A DNA stretch of 64,000 bases from Neobacillus niacini (GTDB lineage Bacteria > Bacillota > Bacilli > Bacillales > Cytobacillaceae): the NCBI RefSeq assembly GCF_023715785.1, contig NZ_JAMBOX010000013.1, positions 100,395 through 164,394 of the forward strand, in the 5' to 3' direction. Below the pieces are notes generated by a model. It did no database searches. It saw nothing but the letters and a program-made list of their open reading frames with translations, and had not been told where the DNA came from. The translations under genes and the position numbers were made by a program. This document shows positions 59,570 through 64,000 of this stretch, piece after piece (the stretch's first letter is position 1; each line of letters begins with the position of its first letter).

Positions 59570-61060
59570 ATGAGAAAAATAAATCTAATATTGATAGCAG
59601 TGTTTTTATGTTTGTCTACTCCTGTCGACGCGGCGGAAAAAAAGGACCGAAACTGGCAGGATGAAACGATATATTCGATGGTGGTTGACCGATTTAATAA
59701 CGGGGATACCAGCAATGATGTTGATGTCAATGCCAATGACCCTTTAGCCTATAACGGCGGGGACTTCCAGGGCATCATTGACAAACTGGACTACATACAT
59801 GATATGGGCTTCACAGCCATTCGTTTGACGCCAGTGTTTGATAATGCGCCAAAGGGCTATCACGGCTATTGGGTAGAGGATTTCTACAAAGTGGATGAGC
59901 ATTTTGGCACAATGAAGAAATTTAAGCAGCTTGTAAAAGAAGCCCACAAGCGAGACATGAAGGTATTGATTGATTTTGTCGCAAACAATGTTGCGGAAAG
60001 CCATGAGTGGGTGAAGGATCCCGGCAAGCAGGATTGGTTTCATAAAAAGAGTCAACAGGAGTTAGAAAATGCGTGGGTTGACGGACTGCCAGATCTTAAT
60101 CAGGACAACCCAGAGGTGCGGGACTATTTAATTGAGGCTGCAAAATGGTGGATCAATAAAACAGATATCGACGGCTACAGTCTTCCGCAAGTTAATTATG
60201 TTCCAGTCAGCTTTTGGCAAGAGTTTTCGGCAGCAGTCAAAAAAGAGAAGGCCGACTTTTTCCTTGTTGGGGTGCCTGCTGAAAATCAGGAAATAGAGGC
60301 AGAACGATACGAGTCCGCAGGGATTGACAGTTTATTTGATTATGCTCACAATGAAAATCTTAGGACGGTTTTTGCCAATACGAGCCGTTCATTCGAATCT
60401 CTTAAAACAAATCAGGAAAATGGACAGGCAACTACTACTTTTTTCGATAATGAATTCACTTCAAGATTCACGAAGGATATTGTGGATGAACGTCAGTTTC
60501 CTGGTTCGCGCTGGAAGACAGCGTTAACCTATCTTTACACCACACCGGGTGTTCCAGTTGTTTATTACGGAACGGAAATTGCGTTAAATGGCGGGGAAAC
60601 CCCTGATAACCGTAGCTTGATGAGTTTCCGGGCTGAAAAAGAGCTGATGGATTTTATTACGAAGCTTGGGGAATTAAGGAATAAACTGCCTTCTTTAACC
60701 AGAGGAACAATGGAAATGCTCTACGACAAAGAGGGAATCGCTGTTTATAAGCGTATTTATCAAGGCGAAACCTCGATTATTGCTATTAATAATACCCGGG
60801 AATCACAAAAGGTTACCCTAACCAGCGAACAGCTCGAGGACGGGAAAGAGCTGCGCGGCTTACTGACCGGAGACGTGGTCCGCCCTTATAAAGACCAATA
60901 TAATATCATCATTGACCGTGATAATTCGGAAATCTATGTCCTCGCCGAAAAAACAGGGCTAAACCTGCCGTTAATTTCAGCAGTAGGTATATCTGTTTTA
61001 TTGATTCTGGTGTTCTTGGTTCTGATCATTAAGCGAAGTAAAAGGAATATTGTAGAATAA
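59570..61060 (+). CDS. Membrane-anchored GH13 alpha-amylase-like pseudoenzyme
   Basis: A 496-residue extracellular GH13-fold protein: signal peptide (INLILIAVFLCLSTPVDAA), TIM barrel with IYSMVVDRFNNGD, GFTAIRLTPVFDN and GYHGYWVEDFYKVDEHFG, and a C-terminal membrane anchor (SAVGISVLLILVFLVLIIK) with a basic tail. The catalytic nucleophile Asp of region II is Pro206 (DGYSLPQVNY), its Arg partner is Ser204, and the acid/base Glu of region III is Val235 (FFLVGVPAEN). Region I His is Asn140 and region IV His is Glu295, only Asp293 remaining. It is therefore probably not a glycosidase but may bind sugars or proteins outside the membrane. The frame is intact. Confidence 0.9.
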   Translation: MRKINLILIAVFLCLSTPVDAAEKKDRNWQDETIYSMVVDRFNNGDTSNDVDVNANDPLAYNGGDFQGIIDKLDYIHDMGFTAIRLTPVFDNAPKGYHGYWVEDFYKVDEHFGTMKKFKQLVKEAHKRDMKVLIDFVANNVAESHEWVKDPGKQDWFHKKSQQELENAWVDGLPDLNQDNPEVRDYLIEAAKWWINKTDIDGYSLPQVNYVPVSFWQEFSAAVKKEKADFFLVGVPAENQEIEAERYESAGIDSLFDYAHNENLRTVFANTSRSFESLKTNQENGQATTTFFDNEFTSRFTKDIVDERQFPGSRWKTALTYLYTTPGVPVVYYGTEIALNGGETPDNRSLMSFRAEKELMDFITKLGELRNKLPSLTRGTMEMLYDKEGIAVYKRIYQGETSIIAINNTRESQKVTLTSEQLEDGKELRGLLTGDVVRPYKDQYNIIIDRDNSEIYVLAEKTGLNLPLISAVGISVLLILVFLVLIIKRSKRNIVE

Positions 61061-61065
61061 ACAGT

Positions 61066-61090
61066 AAAGCATCGGACCCGGTGCTTTTTT
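61066..61090 (+). terminator. Terminator after GH13 gene
   Basis: AAAGCATC pairs with GGTGCTTT (one G-U) and is followed by TTTT. Confidence 0.7.
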
Positions 61091-61153
61091 CATTATATTT
61101 TGACTCATTTTTCTAACACTAATAAATGATTTTATTAATGGAGGTATAGAAGA

Positions 61154-62026
61154 ATGAGCAGTTCCCAAACTCAGCAAAAGCAAACATTCCCGCCGCAACA
61201 CCAAAATCATCAACCTGGAATTGAGAGTGAAATGAACCCACGGCCAAATTCAGTCGCCCCGAACTATAGGGCAGCCGGAAAATTAGCCGGAAAATCAGCC
61301 ATTATAACAGGCGGTGACAGCGGAATTGGCAAGGCTGTTGCGGTTTATTTTGCCAAAGAAGGGGCAGATGTGGCCATTGCGTACCTTGATGAACATGGGG
61401 ATGCAGAGGAAACAAAGAACTTGATTGAAGCGGAAGGCCGTAGATGTCTTCTGTTTTCGGGCGATGTGGGGGAGGAGGAATTTTGCAAAGAAGTAGTAAA
61501 TAAAACAATCGAGCAATTCGGCAGGCTCGATATTCTGGTCAACAATGCTGCCGAGCAACACCCACAGCCAAGCATTCTGAATATAACATCGGCCCAACTG
61601 GAAAGAACATTCCGGACCAATATTTTCTCTTATTTCTATATGACAAAAATGGCGTTGCCATTTTTAGAGAAAGGCGCATCGATAATTAATACGGCTTCCA
61701 TCACTGCCTACAAAGGAAATGAACAATTAGTGGATTATTCCGCAACCAAGGGAGCGATTGTGACTTTTACCCGGTCATTGGCTCTCTCTCTGGCACCGCA
61801 AGGCATCCGTGTAAACGGTGTCGCTCCCGGGCCGATCTGGACTCCGCTCATTCCGTCTACTTTCCCAGCAGACCAAGTCGCAACTTTTGGGTCAGATACG
61901 GAAATGGGGCGGGCAGGCCAGCCTTGTGAGCTGGCACCGAGTTATGTATTCCTGGCCTCTGAGGATTCCTCCTACATGAGTGGACAAATGATTCATGTCA
62001 ATGGAGGGACCGTAGTTAATGGGTAA
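61154..62026 (+). CDS. Short-chain dehydrogenase/reductase, YhxC/YhdF-like
   Basis: A 290-residue SDR with a 45-residue Gln/Pro-rich N-terminal extension. The cofactor motif is TGGDSGIGKAVA, then NNAAEQHP and the catalytic Tyr-x-x-x-Lys in VDYSATKGAIV; the C-terminal GQMIHVNGGTVVNG is typical of glucose/glycerol-type SDRs of Bacillus (YhdF, YhxC). It reduces or oxidises an unknown alcohol/carbonyl with NAD(P). GGAGGT precedes the ATG. Confidence 0.85.
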   Translation: MSSSQTQQKQTFPPQHQNHQPGIESEMNPRPNSVAPNYRAAGKLAGKSAIITGGDSGIGKAVAVYFAKEGADVAIAYLDEHGDAEETKNLIEAEGRRCLLFSGDVGEEEFCKEVVNKTIEQFGRLDILVNNAAEQHPQPSILNITSAQLERTFRTNIFSYFYMTKMALPFLEKGASIINTASITAYKGNEQLVDYSATKGAIVTFTRSLALSLAPQGIRVNGVAPGPIWTPLIPSTFPADQVATFGSDTEMGRAGQPCELAPSYVFLASEDSSYMSGQMIHVNGGTVVNG

Positions 62027-62035
62027 CACTAATAA

Positions 62036-62070
62036 ACAATAAAAAGGCGGAAAGGATCATCCTTTCCGCC
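62036..62070 (-). terminator. Terminator after yajQ
   Basis: GGCGGAAAGGAT and ATCCTTTCCGCC form a 12-bp stem; on the minus strand T5 follows. Confidence 0.88.
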
Positions 62071-62076
62071 AAATCA

Positions 62077-62568
62077 TTATCTATAGTTGATAAACTGCAC
62101 ATCTACAGTCAGGTCGGCTTCACGTACCAAAGAGATGATTTTTTGCAGGTCATCGCGGCTTTTGCCGGTAACACGGATTTGGTCATCCTGGACCTGGCTC
62201 TTTACCTTTACACCGCTGTTTTTAATAATGGTATTAATTTTTTTTGCATTTTCCTTATCGATGCCTTGAACAAGCTTGGCCCGCTGGCGGACAGTACCGC
62301 CTGAGGCTTTTTCAATTTTACTGTAATCAAGATTTCGCACCGGCACGCCGCGCTTAATCAGCTTGCTAAGCAGAACGTCTTTTAACTGGTCCATCTTGTA
62401 CTCGTCATCAGATACTAAAACAAGCTCTTCCTTTTCCAGCGTAACCTCACTTTTGCTGCCTTTAAAATCGTAGCGGGTGCCAATTTCCTTCATTGTTTGC
62501 GTTACGGCATTCGATACTTCAGAAAAGTCAACTTTGGACACAATATCAAATGAACTATCCTTTGACAT
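62077..62568 (-). CDS. yajQ: YajQ-family nucleotide-binding protein
   Basis: A 163-residue protein with two ferredoxin-like domains ([56 protein letters not shown]). The YajQ family binds nucleic acid and, in some Gram-negatives, cyclic di-GMP. A GGAGGG site precedes the ATG. It converges with the SDR gene and diverges from cvfB. Confidence 0.92.
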   Translation of the reverse strand: MSKDSSFDIVSKVDFSEVSNAVTQTMKEIGTRYDFKGSKSEVTLEKEELVLVSDDEYKMDQLKDVLLSKLIKRGVPVRNLDYSKIEKASGGTVRQRAKLVQGIDKENAKKINTIIKNSGVKVKSQVQDDQIRVTGKSRDDLQKIISLVREADLTVDVQFINYR

Positions 62569-62707
62569 AATTTACCCTCCATTTTTAAAAAATAATATGT
62601 ACAGGTGTTTGCTAAGATTTCCATTCATGCCTCCATTATAGTAAAATATAGCAGTTCATTACAACTTCGAAAATAACAGCTCCGAAGTGCAAAAAGGAGA
62701 GAATAAA

Positions 62708-63571
62708 ATGGCTATAAAAGAATTTATTGGTCAAAGTACAATCTTAACGGTTGCCCGCAAGGCTCCGTTCGGCTATTTTTTATCAGACGGCAATGAAGAT
62801 GTTTTATTACATAAAAATGAGGCAAATCGGGAGCTTGAAGACAACGAGCAGGTAGAGGTGTTTATCTTTGTCGATTCAGAAGGGCGCCCGGCCGCTTCCA
62901 TGGTCATCCCGGAAGTGTCTGTTGACCGCTATGCCTGGGTCAAGGTAACGGATGTAAAACCGGAGATCGGCGTCTTTTTAAATATTGGCCTGACGAAGGA
63001 TATTTTGCTTGGAGCAGACGACCTGCCGGCACATCGGTCCGTTTGGCCAAAACCGGATGACTTGCTTTATATCACTTTAAGGGTTAACCGCAGCAATCTG
63101 CTGTATGCAAAACTTGCAACAGATCCGGTTATCCAGTCCATTTCGGTTGAAGCAACCCGAAAGGAATTCAACAAAAACGTCCAGGGGCATATTTACCGCA
63201 CAGCCAAGGTTGGCAGTTGGATTTATACCATTGAAGGCTTTAAAGGGTTTATCCATGAATCCCAGCGCAGCCAAGAGCCGCGTCTTGGGGAGAAGGTGGA
63301 AGGGCGGATTATCGATGTTAAGGAAGATGGAACCATCAACGTATCCTTGCTTGGCAGAAAGCAGGAGGCACAGGATGTTGATGCTGAAAGGATTTATGAC
63401 TATCTTCTTAGCCGAAACGGGGCGATGCCGTACAGCGACAAAAGCATGCCTGAGGACATTCAGGAACGATTTGGTTTAAGTAAAGCAGCCTTTAAACGCG
63501 CTCTTGGAAAGTTGATGAAAGACGGAAAGGTGTATCAGGAAGATTTGTGGACATATGTAAAGAAAGATTGA
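62708..63571 (+). CDS. CvfB/YitL-type S1-domain RNA-binding protein
   Basis: The ATG at 62708 after AAAGGAGAG gives 287 aa. Three OB/S1-like domains occur in series (STILTVARKAPFGYFL; DVKPEIGVFLNIGL; GEKVEGRIIDVKEDGTINVS), followed by a C-terminal winged helix (ERFGLSKAAFKRALGKLMKD). This is the layout of CvfB, which binds RNA and influences virulence regulators in staphylococci; B. subtilis YitL is the counterpart. Role here inferred as RNA binding. Confidence 0.9.
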   Translation: MAIKEFIGQSTILTVARKAPFGYFLSDGNEDVLLHKNEANRELEDNEQVEVFIFVDSEGRPAASMVIPEVSVDRYAWVKVTDVKPEIGVFLNIGLTKDILLGADDLPAHRSVWPKPDDLLYITLRVNRSNLLYAKLATDPVIQSISVEATRKEFNKNVQGHIYRTAKVGSWIYTIEGFKGFIHESQRSQEPRLGEKVEGRIIDVKEDGTINVSLLGRKQEAQDVDAERIYDYLLSRNGAMPYSDKSMPEDIQERFGLSKAAFKRALGKLMKDGKVYQEDLWTYVKKD

Positions 63572-63643
63572 TCACACGGTTACATAGTCTTTTTCAAATT
63601 GACAGACACTAGAGTGAAAGCAATTGGAAAGGAGTATGAAATA

Positions 63644-63775
63644 ATGCCGCACACTTCTGATAATGATAAAAAAGCGCAAGACAATAATGCCTTACGTCAC
63701 GAAAAAAACATGATGCGGGAAAAAAACCGCCAGGCCGGCAAAAACCAATATTCAAAAAAAACGGATCACAAATAA
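63644..63775 (+). CDS. Small basic protein, DUF3941-like
   Basis: A 43-residue highly hydrophilic protein (MPHTSDNDKKAQDNNALRHE, then KNMMREKNRQAGKNQYSKKT and DHK). AAAGGAGTATGAAATA precedes the ATG. It resembles a family of about 40-residue proteins in Bacillus annotated as DUF3941, which may be expressed in sporulation. Followed by strong hairpins. Confidence 0.75.
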   Translation: MPHTSDNDKKAQDNNALRHEKNMMREKNRQAGKNQYSKKTDHK

Positions 63776-63777
63776 AA

Positions 63778-63832
63778 ACTCGCCACTGGCGAGTCAGGCT
63801 GTCGAGAAAGTTTCGACAGCCTTTATTTTGTT
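63778..63832 (+). terminator. Tandem terminator hairpins after the DUF3941-like gene
   Basis: ACTCGCC-ACT-GGCGAGT is followed by AGGCTGTCG-...-CGACAGCCT and a T-rich tail. The second hairpin is of the same type as the one at 10702. Confidence 0.85.
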
Positions 63833-63904
63833 TATTTTCTTTAATAATTCACCGCGTTAATTTGTTATAATACTATTAATAAATAGACTATTCGATATGT
63901 CTGT

Positions 63905-64000
63905 TGATTTGCGCTCCAGGCACTTCGCTTTCCGCGGGCGTGCCTGGGAGCCTCCTCGGCGCAAGCGCCTGTGGGGTCTCCCACTGCCCCGTACTCCCGC
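63905..64000. repeat. GC-rich dispersed Bacillus repeat, cut by the window edge
   Basis: The last 96 bp (GCGCTCCAGGCACTTCGCTT, then GCGGGCG, GCCTCCTCGGCGCAAGCGCC and GGGGTCTCCC) match a GC-rich repeat I recognise from many Bacillus genomes. It stands out sharply from the AT-rich sequence before it. The element continues beyond the window. Confidence 0.7.

Noticed and set aside
59519..59665. 48-codon reading frame running through the leader terminator of the GH13 gene
   Set aside because: It overlaps the GH13 start in another frame, has no clear ribosome site, and the hairpin explains the sequence better.

Overview
The window is a chromosomal segment of an endospore-forming member of the Bacillaceae. 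Gene content and order follow the yhe-yha-yhf-yhj-yis stretch known from Bacillus subtilis: yheDCA, yhaX, hemZ, yhaR, yhzD, yhaQP, yhaONM, yhaL, prsA, yhaI, scoC, trpP, hit, ecsABC, yhaA, yhfA, hmoB, hemEHY, yhfI, lplJ, lcfB, yhfN, comK, yhjD, yhjE, sipV, addBA, gerPA-F and yisL. Several predicted lengths equal the B. subtilis ones as I recall them (YhaM 314 aa, HemH 310, YhfI 244, YhzD 61, GerPA 73; AddB cysteines at nearly the same numbers). Intergenic DNA is AT-rich, coding DNA is of moderate GC, and strong AGGAGG-type ribosome sites with frequent TTG/GTG starts fit a Firmicute. Extra dispersed repeats suggest a Neobacillus/Mesobacillus-like relative rather than B. subtilis itself; that placement is inference.

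Layout. 1-4.0 kb: a leftward operon of four ATP-grasp YheC/YheD-type spore proteins, the last cut by the window edge. 4-11 kb: YheA, a HAD-like protein with an altered nucleophile, HemZ, an acyl-CoA ligase under an apparent cre site, a crotonase-fold protein, then about 700 bp of non-coding DNA holding fourteen copies of a 52-bp dyad repeat. 11-18.6 kb: ABC exporter YhaQP, nuclease/ATPase pair YhaO-YhaN and 3'-5' exoribonuclease YhaM. 18.6-23.2 kb: small sporulation and membrane genes, PrsA foldase, ScoC/Hpr regulator, tryptophan transporter TrpP and Hit. 23.2-29.2 kb: a decayed repeat region, Ecs transporter, amidohydrolase and YhfA. 29.2-34 kb: heme metabolism (HmoB; HemE-HemH-HemY). 34-38.3 kb: lipoate ligase and fatty-acid genes, with a FadR operator. 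38.3-44.8 kb: AzlCD, membrane protease, IDEAL protein, ComK, YhjD, LCP protein, YhjE, SipV. 44.9-54.3 kb: AddAB helicase-nuclease and the gerP operon. 54.4-64 kb: YisL, a tungsten/molybdopterin island (MoaD, a 90-aa diglycine protein, aldehyde:ferredoxin oxidoreductase, MoeB/ThiF), a membrane-anchored GH13 protein that has lost its catalytic residues, an SDR, YajQ, CvfB and a known-type dispersed repeat at the very end.

The least explained parts are the 52-bp dyad array (period close to five helical turns, flanked by two copies of the same terminator hairpin), the GH13 pseudoenzyme with a terminator in its leader, the diglycine-tailed partner of MoaD, and a roughly 60-nt conserved intergenic element present twice. 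No tRNA, rRNA, CRISPR array, prophage or insertion sequence was seen.
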